A DNA stretch of 64,000 nt from Hypericum androsaemum (Eukaryota; Streptophyta; Magnoliopsida; Malpighiales; Hypericaceae): the NCBI GenBank assembly GCA_963995505.1, contig OZ023180.1:17126689-17190688 (forward strand), given 5' to 3'. The translations under genes and the position numbers were made by a program. The notes under the pieces are model-generated. The model was not told the DNA's origin and ran no database searches. It saw only the letters and a list, made by a program, of their open reading frames with translations. Positions within the stretch are counted from its first letter, which is position 1; the number at the start of each line of letters is the position of its first letter. Shown piece by piece: positions 1 to 11,756 of this stretch.

Positions 1-2348
1 TACCTCTAGCACTTTCTGCTCAACGCTCCTACCCTCTGATGCCGCTCTACCTCCCATATAGGCAAGATAACGCATTAGCAATTTTGTGCTTTCAGTTTTA
101 CCAGCTCCGCTCTCACCGCTGACCAAAATGGACTGGCTTATCCCTTCATTCATCATTAGTCTACAATCAAAATGAAGAAGGCACTGAGTAACAGATGAAT
201 TAGGAAAATAGAACTTTCCAGTCTAGTAGAATTGAAATACCTGTATGCAGCATCTGCAACGGCAAAGGGATGTGGACTGAGCTCGCCAAATTCTGCGCCT
301 TTATATTGTGCCATCATATGGCTATCATAGAGATGTGGTAGCTTTCTAAAGGGATTTACTGCTATTAAAATGTTCCCAGTGTATGTCTACAGCCAACAAT
401 TACAGAGTCAGACTTGCTGCTGCGTGTTAAAATATGAAGAGAAATTCTACGTCTATAATTGAAAAAAGACTACAGCACCTTGAAGAACTATAACCACGAG
501 TTTACTTACATATATTTCATTCAAATCATATCTAGATCTCAAGTTTTGTAGGACACCGGGTTCGTGTAAATAAGCCAGCTTTGTCATGTCATCCACTCCA
601 CATGGTGGGGCTTCAGCATCTTTAGGATATGCATTAGAAACCTTGGCAACAACCTATTAAGCAGCTCCCCGGTCAAACAAATAACATATTCCCGGGCGTA
701 CATTGACAAAATAAGGAACACCAAATAATTAGAGGTACCACATGATAATGTCAAAGAGTGTACAAATTAGATTATCGTTACAATTCAGCTCATGAAAAGA
801 GGTATATTCAGGAAGTATTGCAGCGAAAACCAAAGCACCCACCATCTTTCCTGACGTGCAAAGGACCTTTATATCTTCTCTGTTTATCTCTACAACCTCA
901 CCATCTAGCCAAGCTTCATCAGGATCTTCCACCCAAACAAGAGATCCAACCACAAGACTGACAGAAGCAGCCTGCAAAGCAAAAAAAATGGAGATACCTT
1001 TATCACCCAAGCAAGCATGCATGTTATGGTAGAAGAAATATACAACGCAATTGTACAACAATCAACAGATCATCATATATCTTTGGTGATGGTAAAACTT
1101 GAATCAAAATTGGCTGACCAATGTCACAATATCAATGAGCAAGAAGGAGAAGTTCGATGACTAAACCTAACAAGGGCCTGTAACTTAAAAATGGTTATTA
1201 CTGGTCCAGGCAAGTTTAGTAGCCTTAGCAACCATTTCAATGACTGCATGCTTGTTGCCCCATATTTAGCATGCCACACAAATTTAGCATGCCTAGCAGG
1301 CTCTTCCACCCTAGTGTATGCTTCTTGCTCCATGTTTATCCAGAAGACAGAGATCTTACAGATGGGAATCCCACATAAACTTTGAATCGAGATGAAGAAG
1401 TAAAGTTTTTACATAAAAAAGAGCTTATATACTTGCATTCTTTCTTAGAAGAGAAGCTCAGAGAATTCATAGATGTAAGCGCATGGACACACTCGTGCCC
1501 CTCAAGACACGGAATTAGAGAATGTGCTCTAAAACATATATTCGCAGAAGATGCAACAGAGAAAACTTGTTGGAAGATAAGTGAAGTAACAACGAAATGA
1601 AGAGAGTTTCTGCAGCTCTTTTAAGTTAATCAAAGAGCCTCCACGCAGTTAGCAAATAAATACAATGTCAGTTCCAGTCTTATGAAGACATCCAGTCAAA
1701 ATGTCATTTATCTCCGTCAAGCACAGGTGAATGACTAGAACTGAGGCGTTTAGTTAAACAGTTGTTCAGCAGCTGAGAGACCATTTTTCCAAGATGAACT
1801 GCTGAATTGCTAAAAGGAAGTTCCCACCAAAGAAAGTTTGGGAAGAGTAGACTTGAGCTGAGTTTGAGTCGACTCAAGTCTCCCGAGATTCAACAACCAG
1901 AATTCGGAACATAATGCAAGTCCATCAAAAATTTAGTGCCACAAACAAACTCAAACACTGGTCCCCTACACTGCATCTCGCTGCTGACCCAAAATCATCA
2001 GAAGCCAATGAATAAACCAGCCAGGAATCCAAAATGCGACATTTCCCATTCGATTACAATTAGCTATAAAAAAAAAAGGGACCCGAGACGAACCACGTAA
2101 GCACAACACCGGAGCCCTACCTCACCAAGGCAACTAGAAGAACCATTTACCAGAATCAAACTAGACACAGAAATGCAACCCATTCCTTCCAATTGCACAA
2201 CAATGGCGGATTCGATATTCGACAATTAGAAACACACAGATCAGTCCACCAACTAAACAAGACGAACAACCGAAAGAGATCTACAGAAATAAATAATAAA
2301 AATAAAAAACAAAAAGAGAGCTAAAAGGAAACGAGAAATACATACCAT
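1..2348 (-). CDS. Class XI myosin heavy chain, N-terminal part (gene continues past base 1)
   Basis: Plant myosin XI drives actin-based organelle movement in the cytoplasm. Five coding exons are readable on the minus strand: 2346-2348 (the ATG only), 843-971, 510-653, 241-386 and 4-160. Each is flanked by GT-AG, and the phases join cleanly. The product starts with the SH3-like N-terminal domain ([14 protein letters not shown], residues about 9-22). The motor domain follows, with [26 protein letters not shown] and the P-loop GESGAGKT at about residues 156-163. The last exon ends at a GAG followed by a GTA donor at bases 3-1, so the rest of the motor, the IQ motifs, the coiled coil and the globular tail lie outside the window. 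The first coding exon holds nothing but the start codon, because ATG is followed directly by GTATGT. Intron 1 is about 1.4 kb. The class is assigned on motor sequence; which paralogue it is cannot be told. Confidence 0.93.
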
Positions 2349-3117
2349 TCTGTTCTTCTCCCAATCAGATCAGCCAACTTTGACTTGGCCCCCCCTCGAT
2401 CTACTCCTCCAAAAACAAAAAAAAATGGAAGGCAAACCAATTCAAAAAAAAAAATCGAACCCCGGTCCACAGCAAGAAGAGCTTAAACCCCTTCCTTCAA
2501 CAAGCTCAAAACTTTGTTGAAGAAGAGAATAAGCCTTTCTCCTTCTCCTTCTCCTTCTCCTCCTCGTTGCTTAGTCTTTCTGTTTTCCTTTTTTATTTTT
2601 ATTTTTATTTTATTATAACGTGCGAATGTGTATGTGTGCTTTTTTTTACTTCGTCTCCCCGCTTTCGTTTCTCCTGATCCCAGTTTTGGTCCACTTTGTT
2701 TTATTACTCTTATTAATCTCTTCGGTTTAAATTAATTAATCAGCGCTCTTTCTTTTCTAAACAGTAGCCCCCGCGGCGTGTGAGGTGATTTTTTTATTCC
2801 GATATTGCCCCCGGTTGCCCGCCTATATTTACGAGGACATTTGGGAGTAACCAGCGGGAACGACACACACGGTCAAACTCAAAGGTAGGGTCCACTTAGG
2901 TTAAAGAAAAATATTTGGTCGAATAATTCATTTTGAAACAATTTTTTTAATAAATATTATTACAATTCAAAATATTTTAATTAAATTTAAATAAATATTT
3001 CACTACATGATCTAAGCGTTAGTTGGTAATAATGTTAATTGGTAAAGAAAAAAATATACATTTATAGAGAGAGAATAGGGGTGGTCTCGTTGTGTCGGGA
3101 TCGTTGCGAGGTCCAAA
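2349..3117 (-). promoter_or_regulatory. 5' UTR and upstream region of the myosin XI gene
   Basis: No gene is seen here. The part nearest the ATG is presumed 5' UTR. It holds a pyrimidine-rich run of CTTCTC repeats at about 2538-2565 on the plus strand, which reads as GAGAAG repeats in the mRNA sense. Beyond about 2600 the DNA is AT-rich up to the gypsy insertion point at 3118. No clear TATA box was assigned. Confidence 0.45.
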
Positions 3118-3696
3118 TGTCACGCCTCGCACCTCCGCAGCCAGCTAGACATGCGAGGGGGTGCGAGCGAACAGGCCTTCCAGGCGCTCAGCGAAGGACC
3201 GCGAAGGGAATGGCTGATTTTGCGAAGAGTTACGAAGGAAAAGCAGCCAGCAAGCGAAGGGCCGCAACGGGCTGCCAGGCAAGGTTTGAAGGGCTGCGAG
3301 GAAATAAAGGAGGGGACACCAGGAGGCTTCAAGAGGCCACGAGACAGGCCACGCGGCAAGCCAAGTTGGCCAGATTGAAGGCACTAAAGGTGCCCCTCTA
3401 GTATAGGATGTACATGGCCTTTCGGCCAAGAGTTGTAAACAAGGGGGCCTGGCCACATTGTGTATAAATAGGGCCGACCCCCACCACTTGTAATCATCCA
3501 GAAATTGAGTAATAAAGTACTTACGATTTGTGCATTCCGTGTGTTCTAAAGCGTGAGTGAGTGTTACAGAAATCTGAGGGCATTCTAACCTCTTTCCGCG
3601 AGAGAGAGTGAGAGAGTGCGAGTGAGAGGCTGACTTGAGGCGAGATTAACCTCAGGTGCCGGCACGACTAAGCAAGAAATAAGTTTAGGCGTGACA
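3118..3696 (+). repeat. 5' LTR of the gypsy element
   Basis: The LTR begins TGTCACGCCT and ends AGGCGTGACA, a perfect 10-bp terminal inverted repeat. It contains a TATA box (TATAAATA, about 3463-3470) and a polyadenylation-like AATAAA at about 3511. Open frames of 60-120 codons cross it on both strands, but they are by-products of its GC-rich sequence and are not called as genes. Confidence 0.96.
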
Positions 3697-3699
3697 ATT

Positions 3700-3717
3700 T
3701 GGTATCAGAGCCAGGTT
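3700..3717 (+). other. Primer-binding site, initiator tRNA-Met (gypsy)
   Basis: TGGTATCAGAGCC starts three bases after the 5' LTR and is complementary to the 3' end of plant initiator tRNA-Met, the usual primer for plant LTR elements. Confidence 0.9.
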
Positions 3718-3754
3718 ACGAAAGTGACGCTGGTGCGTGGGACGAACTGCTGTG

Positions 3755-6700
3755 ATGGCCAGCCATGATGATGCTTCGGTGGTGGACAATCCGGGTGGAT
3801 CAAAAGACCCGCCCCCACCGAAGAAAGGAGGAGGGAGGGGGAAATCTGTCCCTCCAGATGCGCTGGCTAACTTTGAGGCAAGGCTTGGACGGATCGAAAA
3901 GGCTGTCTATGACTATGCCGACAAGTTAGAAGATGTGGCGTTAACCGCTGAAGAATCGGATGCGAGGGATAATGCGCTTCGTGGCGAGATGCAAACGGCA
4001 CTGGACGAGGCACTAAACAAAGTTGCGGAGCAACTTATTGACTTCCGTAAGACCGTAAGGGAGGACCTTGCCGAATTAAAGGTGGAAGTTGACTTATGCA
4101 AGAGAGCGGTGGCAGGTGCTGGCGCTGGCGTAATTCAGGGAGGAATTGTGCGAATTGAAGTGCTGAAACCAAAGGCCTTCAACGGAGGGAGGAACGCGAA
4201 GGACCTCGACAATTTCTTGTGGGGTCTGGAGCGCTACTTCGAAGCAACTAACATCGTCGGGGACGCGGCGAAGTTGCGGACAGCCCCCCTTTATCTTGCA
4301 GACACCGCTATGCTGTGGTGGCGGAGGAAGCAAGGCAAAGTGGAGCGGGGGACTACTACGGTGGATACGTGGGCAGATTTCCGCAAGGAGATCAAGAAAC
4401 AATTCTACCCAGAAAATGTTGAGCACGAGGCACGTGCGAAACTACGAAGGCTTGGACATAAGAGCTCGGTGCGCGATTATGTCAAGGAATTTTCGGAGGT
4501 GTTGCTGGAAATTCCGGATATGACTGAGAAGGAGGCGTTGTTTGCCTTTGTTGACGGACTCCAACCTTGGGCAAGGATGGAGGTACAGCGTCAAAAGGCG
4601 CAAGATCTTTCGACAGCCATAGCAGTTGCGGAGTCTCTTATGGAGTTCCGCAAGTCTGAACCTAAGGCGAAAGGTTCAAAGGACAAAGGGAAAAGTGGGG
4701 GAGCGAGTCCATCGCAAAGCAAAGATAAGGGGACCAACTCGAAGTCAAGCTCGTACAAAGGGGGCGACAAAAGCGGGAAGGAGCGGCCCAAGTAGACAGG
4801 ATGCTTCATTTGCGATGGCCCCCATCGGGCTGCGGAATGCCCGAAATGGTACAAACTGTCCGCGGCTGGCCAAGAGGAAGGCGAGTCAAGTGTGGACGAA
4901 GCAAGGGTTGGGGCGCTACAACTACTGAGTTCGATCAAGGCAAAGGTGGAGTTGCCGAATTCAGAGAAGCGAGGCCGCATATTTGTGATGGGAAAGGTGA
5001 ATTCCCACGAGATCCGAGCGCTGATTGACACGGGTGCATCCAGTAACTTCCTTGAGGTAAAAGAGGCCGCAAGGTTGGGGATCTCGTACGAGAAGGAGCG
5101 TGGCTCCTTGAAGACGGTAAACTCGGCCCCTATCCTAATTTTTGGAGTAGCAAGAGGCGTGGAGGTGTGCCTCGGAGATTGGCAAGGCTTGATGGATTTC
5201 TCGGTGGTGACCATGGATGATTTTCCTGTGATAATCGGCATTGACTTCATGGATAAGGTCCGGGCCTTCCCTATCCCCTTTGCTAACTCTATGTGCATTG
5301 TAGACAACGAGAGGGCTTGTTTGGTGCCTATCGCAAGAGAAGGAAGGCAGCAAACGAAGGTTCTGTCCGCGATGCAAATGAAGAATGGGCTACGGAAGAA
5401 GGAGCCAACTTTCCTAGCCAACGTCCTATTGCTCGATGAGGAGCCGGGACAGGAGATGATGGTACCAAAGCAAGTCGCGGAGGTCCTCAAGGAATTCAAG
5501 CACATGATGCCGAAGGAGTTGCCTAAAGAACTACCACCTTGGCGAGAGGTGGATCACAAGATCGAGTTGGAGGTCGGTGCGAAACCTCCCGTGGCAGCCC
5601 CTTACCGAATGTCCCCTCCAGAGTTGGAAGAGTTGCGGAAGCAATTGCAAGAATTGCTGGACGCTGGGTTTATCAAGCCCTCGAAGTCCCCATTCGGAGC
5701 CCCGGTGCTATTCCAGAAGAAGCAAGATGGGTCCCTACGGTTGTGCATTGACTATAGGGCCCTGAACAAGTTGACGATCAAGAACAAGTATCCGATTCTG
5801 CTGATTGCGGACTTGTTCGACCAACTCGGAGAAGCGAGGTGGTTCACGAAGTTGGACCTGAGATCGGGCTACTGGCAGGTACGCATCGCTGAGGGAGATG
5901 AGGCGAAGACAGCCTGCGTGACGAGGTATGGATCTTACGAATTCATGGTGATGCCTTTCGGACTAACGAATGCCCCGGCAACTTTTTGCACCATGATGAA
6001 TAAGGTCCTACAGCCCTTCCTCGATGACTTTGTCGTGGTTTATCTAGACGATATCGTGGTGTATAGCAAGACATTGGAGGAACATGCGCACCACCTACGA
6101 CGAGTGTTCAAGGCGTTGGAAGAACACCAACTGTTCGTGAAGAGGGAAAAGTGCATCTTTGCACAATCGGAGGTGCCGTTCCTTGGCCACTTTGTGGGAG
6201 GAGGGCGCCTACGGATGGATCCAAAGAAGGTGGAGGCAATTCGAGCGTGGGAGCCACCAACGAAGGTCCCTGCATTACGATCCTTCCTTGGGCTGGCAAA
6301 TTACTATCGGAAGTTCGCCAAAAGGTATTCAGCAATTGCCACACCCTTAACGGACCTGACGAAGAAAGACCGAGTATGGAAGTGGGACGAGGGATGCCAA
6401 GAAGCCTTTGAAAAATTGAAGGCAACAATGACGGAGGAGCCGGTGCTAGCCTTACCCGACCACATGAAGCCATACGAGGTACAAACTGATGCCTCTGACT
6501 TTGCTATTGGAGGTGTTTTGATGCAAGATGGTCATCCAATTGCGTACAAAAGTCGCAAATTGAATGACACCGAGAGGCGCTATACTGTCCAAGAGAAGGA
6601 GATGACCGCGGTGGTGCACTGCCTTCAGACGTGGAGACACTACTTGCTGGGTTCAAAGTTCATAGTGAAGACAGACAATGTTGCGACGAGTTACTTCTTG

Positions 6701-8332
6701 ACGCAAAAGAAGATCTCGCCGAAACAAGCAAGGTGGCAAGATTTCCTCGCGGAATTCGATTTTGCGATGGAGTACAAGACCGGAAAAACCAACGTGGTGG
6801 CTGATGCACTTAGCCGCAAGGCCGAGCTTGCTGCAATTGCTGCGACAAGCCTACCACAATCGCCCTTGTTGGATAGGGTAAAGGAAGGGATGGGGCACGA
6901 CCCTATCGTGGAGCAGTTGCGATCACAAGTGCGGGAAGGCAAGACCCGTAGATTCTGGGAAAAGGATGGGCTGCTCTACACCATTGGAAACAGATTGTTC
7001 ATCCCGCGATGGGGAGGCTTGCGGAGGCAGATTATTCAGGACTGTCACGACGCTAAGTGGGCTGGACACCCAGGGATGGCGCGCACCCAGGCGCTTGTCG
7101 AGGAAAGCTTTTATTGGCTGAAGTTGTAAGACGATGTCGAGCTATATGTTCGGACGTGCTTGGTGTGCCAACAAGACAAGGTGGAGCAAGTTAAGCCTGG
7201 AGGGTTGCTTGAACCGTTGCCAATACCGGAGAGGTCATGGGAAAGTGTCTCAATGGACTTCATCGTAGGCCTTCCGAAATCAGAAGGTTGCGGAACAATC
7301 ATCGTGGTGGTGGACAGATTCTCGAAGTATGGGGTATTCATCGCCGCACCAAAAGAATGTACAGCGGAAGAGACAGCAAAGTTGTTCTTCAATCACGTCA
7401 TCAAGTATTGGGGCGTGCCTAAGTCCATCGTGAGTGATCGCGATTCGCGGTTCACTTGTCAGATTTGGAGGGAGCTCTTCAAGATTATGGGGTCTAACCT
7501 CAACTTCTCATCGGCAGTGCATCCGCAGACCGATGGGCAGACAGAGCGGGTAAATGGGCTGTTGGAGATCTACCTACGCCACTACATCAGCGCCAACCAA
7601 CTAGATTGGGCGAAGTTGCTGGACGTGGCGCAATTTTCGTACAACTTGCATAGGAGTGAGGCGATGCAAGCAAGCCCGTTCGAGATTGTAACAGGCCAAC
7701 AGCCCCTCACACCATCAACCATTGCGACAGGATACACGGGCGTAAGCCCTGCTGCCTACCGATTTGCCAAGGATTGGCACGAGAAGACAGAGATGGCAAA
7801 GGCATATTTGGCCCGAGCCCAGAAGAAAATGAAGAGGTGGGCAGACATGAAGCGGAGGGACGTGTCCTTTAAGGAAGGAGACTTTGTGTTGGTGAAACTA
7901 CTAGCGCACCAGTCTAAGGCCGCGCAGAAGCTGAACAAGGCCTTGATAAGGCGTTACGAAGGCCCTTTCCGAGTTATTGAGCGAGTGGGAAAGGTGGCCT
8001 ACAGACTTGATCTACCGAGCAATCTGAAGTTTCACCCGGTGTTTCACGTCAGTTTGCTCAAGCCTTACCATGAGGATAAGGAGGACCCAAGTCGCCAAGA
8101 GTCGCAGCGAGCCCCGACCAACATCCACTCCCATTACGATAGGGAGATAGAGAAGATCGAGGCGCGATGAGTCATTGCAGCGAGGGGACCCAACCCGAGC
8201 TACAAGGAGTATCTCGTTCGATGGAAAGGACAGCCGGACAGCGAGGCTAGTTGGGAAAGAGACTACGATCTATGGCAATTTCGTGAGAAGATTGCCGAGT
8301 TCGAAGCCGCGACGAGGGCGTCGCGGAACTAA
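3755..8332 (+). pseudogene. gypsy gag-pol polyprotein, one frame broken by three stops
   Basis: A single reading frame runs from ATG 3755 to TAA 8330-8332. It is interrupted by TAG 4793-4795, TAA 7127-7129 and TGA 8168-8170, and has no frameshift. Domains in order: Retrotrans_gag (about 4150-4650); a CX2CX3HX4C zinc knuckle at 4802-4840, just after the TAG; aspartic protease with IDTGASSNF (about 5024-5050); reverse transcriptase with YLDDIVVYS (about 6041); RNase H with [11 protein letters not shown] (about 6482); the integrase HHCC region, broken by the TAA; the integrase core with MDFIVGLP and VSDRDSRF (7255-7450); and a chromodomain-like end (WKG...SEASWE, about 8222-8255) after the TGA. 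Separate open segments are 3755-4795, 4892-7129 and 7160-8170. The third annotated ATG-type start at 3737 is a GTG, so 3755 is preferred. Confidence 0.93.
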
Positions 8333-8343
8333 GTGGGGGAGAA
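8333..8343 (+). other. Polypurine tract (gypsy)
   Basis: The purine run GTGGGGGAGAA lies immediately upstream of the 3' LTR, where second-strand priming starts in LTR elements. Confidence 0.85.
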
Positions 8344-8922
8344 TGTCACGCCTCGCACCTCCGCAGCCAGCTAGACATGCGAGGGGGTGCGAGCGAACAG
8401 GCCTTTCAGGCGCTCAGCGAAGGACCGCGAAGGGAAGGGCTGATTTTGCGAAGAGTTACGAAGGAAAAGCAGCCAGCAAGCGAAGGGCCGCAACGGGCTG
8501 CCAGGCAAGGTTTGAAGGGCTGCGAGGAAATAAAGGAGGGGACACCAGGAGGCTTCAAGAGGCCACGAGACAGGCCACGCGGCAAGCCAAGTTGGCCAGA
8601 TTGAAGGCACTAAAGGTGCCCCTCTAGTATAGGCTGTACATGGCCTTTCGGCCAAGAGTTGTAAACAAGGGGGCCTGGCCACATTGTGTATAAATAGGGC
8701 CGACCCCCACCACTTGTAATCATCCAGAAATTGAGTAATAAAGTACTTACGATTTGTGCATTCCGTGTGTTCTAAAGCGTGAGTGAGTGTTACGGAAATC
8801 TGAGGGCATTCTAACCTCTTTCCGCGAGAGAGAGTAAGAGAGTGCGAGTGAGAGGCTGACTTGAGGCGAGATTAACTTCAGGTGCCGGCACGACTAAGCA
8901 AGAAATAATTTTAGGCGTGACA
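8344..8922 (+). repeat. 3' LTR of the gypsy element
   Basis: Same length (579 bp) and same 10-bp terminal inverted repeat as the 5' LTR. About seven single-base differences are visible, for example C/T in the first 75 bases and G/A in the GAGAGAGT run. Confidence 0.96.
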
Positions 8923-9152
8923 CAAACCCCTGGTGGCCGTAAAAATTTGTGGATGTTTGAGGTCGGTATTTTTAGCTTCCGAACATAATTATTAAGACGA
9001 GCAAAAAGAGGATTTTGAATACACACGGAGCCAGGAGGGGTTTCTCTGTTTGTCCGGGAACCGTAAAGCATTTTGTGGCCATATAAACTTTCAAGTTTTC
9101 AACTAATGTTTTATTTTTGGCAAACTAGTTATAAGTTTTTCGTGTTTGAACA

Positions 9153-9779
9153 TGTTGGACCTTTAGGCCCAATCAGGCAATTATTATTGTGCATGATTAG
9201 ACCCAGGCCCATCAGGCCCAAATGTTGGGCGGAATGGGTAGGTCAACCCGCGTTGACCGGCCCGGGGCCACGCCACGCTGACGTGGCGCAGACGCAGTTG
9301 CCGCCAGAGTTGGCGGCACGCTCATGTGGCGCCACGTGGCAAAGCTAGGGTGCATTACCACATGTCGGACACGCGGCCCAGATTTGCCACGTGGCAGACA
9401 TGCGGCCCATAAATGCCACGTAGCAGTCACGTGCGCCACGTGGTGTGCCACGTGGTATGTTCTTATTGGCCAGATTTCCCTATAAAAAGTAAAATCTGGC
9501 TGAACCAAAATGATATTGGCCAGACAATCACTCAATAGAAAGGCACAACTTTGGAATAGTCCCTGAAATTTGATCAAATTTTTAATAGAGGAAATCTCGT
9601 AAAAATTAATTACAAATCTGTTATAACGTGATCGTAATTTGACTGGCACGAAGACATAGTCGTCCCGAACCTATGGACCTCTTGCTTCAACAAGTAAGTG
9701 ATTTATTATTAACGAATTAGTTTGTTAATTAATCGGGTTTAACATATACTTACTCGTTAATCTCACGTTAAAACTAACA
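9153..9779 (+). repeat. 5' LTR of the copia element
   Basis: Starts TGTTGGACC and ends CTAACA. It contains five CACGTG hexamers (9333, 9388, 9428, 9437, 9449) in a run of related units, then a TATAAAAAG box at about 9481. Confidence 0.9.
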
Positions 9780-9780
9780 A

Positions 9781-9794
9781 TTGGTATTAGAGCA
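9781..9794 (+). other. Primer-binding site (copia), mutated
   Basis: TTGGTATTAGAGCA lies one base after the LTR. It matches the initiator tRNA-Met site TGGTATCAGAGC with a C-to-T change. Confidence 0.7.
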
Positions 9795-10811
9795 TAGTTG
9801 AAATCGTATTTTGATGAAGATATGATATTTTAATTCAAGTAATTATGTATTTTTTGGGATAAAAATTGTATTAATTATGATTTTATTAAAAATTACAATC
9901 TGTTGGACTTTAATGTAATTAATTCAAAATCAATGGGACTAAATTGAATTTTGCCTAACAACATAAGCAAATTCGTGCACGCGCGAAACCTTAAAGTAAA
10001 AATCTGAAATTTGACCACTTACGTGGCACCTGCGTGTCATGGAATTCGGTGTAATTCGTCAGAAATTTGATGATTTCGACGCCGGAGATCGATGTTAATC
10101 GATTCTCTGGCGTGTCCTCGATGTCTCGATACCACTTTCGTGGATCGAGGTTGACGGAATTGAAAGAACGAAGCCGTCGACACCGGAGAATCGCGGAAAG
10201 GGAAGACGACGGCGGCGGAGAACAGAGGCACGACGGCTCACGAGGCTGCTACCGACGAGCTCGAGACCACGGCGAGTCGATTGCTAGCGGTCTCGCCATC
10301 GTTCCACCGTGGTCGTGGCCAGAGAGTTTGTCTTCTTCGGTGTCGTGCGGGAGAAGAGAGAGAGAGGAAGGAAAAAATATACGAGGGGCAAAATTATAAT
10401 TTCATAATTGTTTCCCCAAAATATTTATACTCTGGTCAAGAAAATTAAAAAATTAGACGAAATGGCCTGATTTCTTGGTTCGACCCAACCCGATTTATGG
10501 TTTGACTTAAAAATATTGGATTTTCTCTTTTAATTGGATAAAATCAGTTTTTATTCAATTAAAATCTAATAAATTGATAAAAATTTGAGAAATTTTTGTC
10601 AATTAGGTTTATTAAAATTATAACGATATTTTTAATTAAAAAATATATTTTTTTTGGAACGAGTTCCGAGATATGTTAAATTTAACTAATATCACATGGA
10701 TTGGTCCATAGTATGATCATCAAAAGATTGAAAAATAAGTTTTTTTTCAATCCTATTTTGGGAGAATATGAGAATTAACCCGAAATTGACTTGCAATTGA
10801 TACAAGATTTG

Positions 10812-11384
10812 ATGGCTACTGGAGAGAGATATCTAACTTTTGTGCAACAGAACTTCGACAAAAGGTTCTGAAGCGCCATTTACCGCCATAAGAATGACTT
10901 GTATGTCATCGTTGAGCATATCGAGGCTGTTCACCGGGAGATGCAAGACTGCATCTGGGCCGGAGGTTATAATTATGGAGAGGACTGGCCCTCCATGTTT
11001 CGAGACCTCCTGGTTATGCTGAAAATCCAAGAAAATATGTGCGTCTTCTCGGAACCCGAGATCAATACCCATAGAGATGCCCTCTATGGTCGGATCTACT
11101 ACCTCAAGGAGAGGGGTCTTCTCAGAGAAATGATACATTCTCCCGTCCTGGAGCTGCGAAGCAGTTTGGTCCTGAACCGCTACCTCGCTAAGGAGTACCA
11201 TTACAATTTTCCTCCGCTCCTAGTCATCTGGATTATGGATTTGATCCCAGTTCCGGTGGTGAACTTGGAACCTTTCACCAGATCATCCTCGCACCCGGTC
11301 CCCACAAGATCATCCTCGGACCCGGATCCAGATGTGTATCTGGATTCTCCTACCGGATCGTCTGGACACCCGATCCCCATGTGA
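10812..11384 (+). pseudogene. Extra ORF in the copia leader, one early stop, function unknown
   Basis: I do not recognise this product. A frame of 191 codons runs from ATG 10812 to TGA 11382-11384, broken only by TGA at 10869-10871 (codon 20). It lies between the primer site and gag, where copia elements normally have no gene. The readable part contains DLYVIVEHIEAVHREMQ and a serine/proline-rich C-terminus with two SSSHP/SSSDP-like repeats. It could be an element-specific accessory ORF, a captured host fragment, or chance. The open length in an element otherwise full of stops favours some coding history. Confidence 0.4.
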
Positions 11385-11756
11385 TTACATGTTATGTTTA
11401 ACTGTCCACATATACATATGTTGTTTTTGGGAAAATTTTGTACAATAGGTTGAGACCTTGTCTGAGTTTTTTATGTGCGTGTAAACTCAGAATGTACAAA
11501 TGCATATGTGATGCGTGTAATTAAACAAAGATGTTTGTTTAGTTGCTACCACTTGAGTTTACTATCGATGAACTTTAAACGGTTGAAGTTCAAAATTAAT
11601 ACTTGAATGGTGAGGGGAAGCATGCCTGCGACCCACTTCGATTTTGAAGTTAATCAAGGACTTCGTATCGTTAAAAGTTATGAGTGTTTAGTAAATTGAA
11701 TCATATTACCAAATCAAATTTCTAATATATTCTCGTATTAAAAATTTCCTATAGAG

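Larger units (their letters stand above)
3118..8922 (+). mobile_element. Ty3/gypsy LTR retrotransposon with a chromodomain (chromovirus type)
   Basis: This is a complete 5.8-kb element: two 579-bp LTRs, a primer-binding site, gag, protease, reverse transcriptase, RNase H, integrase and chromodomain in that order, then a polypurine tract. The order RT-RNase H-integrase is diagnostic of Ty3/gypsy, and the C-terminal chromodomain-like segment marks a chromovirus. The two LTRs differ at only about seven positions by eye, so the insertion is recent. The four bases CAAA occur on both sides (3114-3117 and 8923-8926) and may be what remains of the target-site duplication. The coding frame is uninterrupted by frameshifts but carries three stops, so this copy cannot make a full polyprotein. 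Confidence 0.96.

Noticed and set aside
1124..1600. Small frames at 1124-1600
   Set aside because: They fall within the first intron of the myosin gene and have no recognisable domain.
3039..3456. Open frames on both strands inside the 5' LTR (and their twins at 8175-8682)
   Set aside because: They lie in non-coding LTR sequence and are mirrored in the other LTR. There is no domain, and overlapping frames on both strands point to base composition.
10067..10399. 110-codon frame in the copia leader
   Set aside because: Arg/Ser-rich translation of a GC-rich block, with no domain and not in frame with neighbouring element genes.
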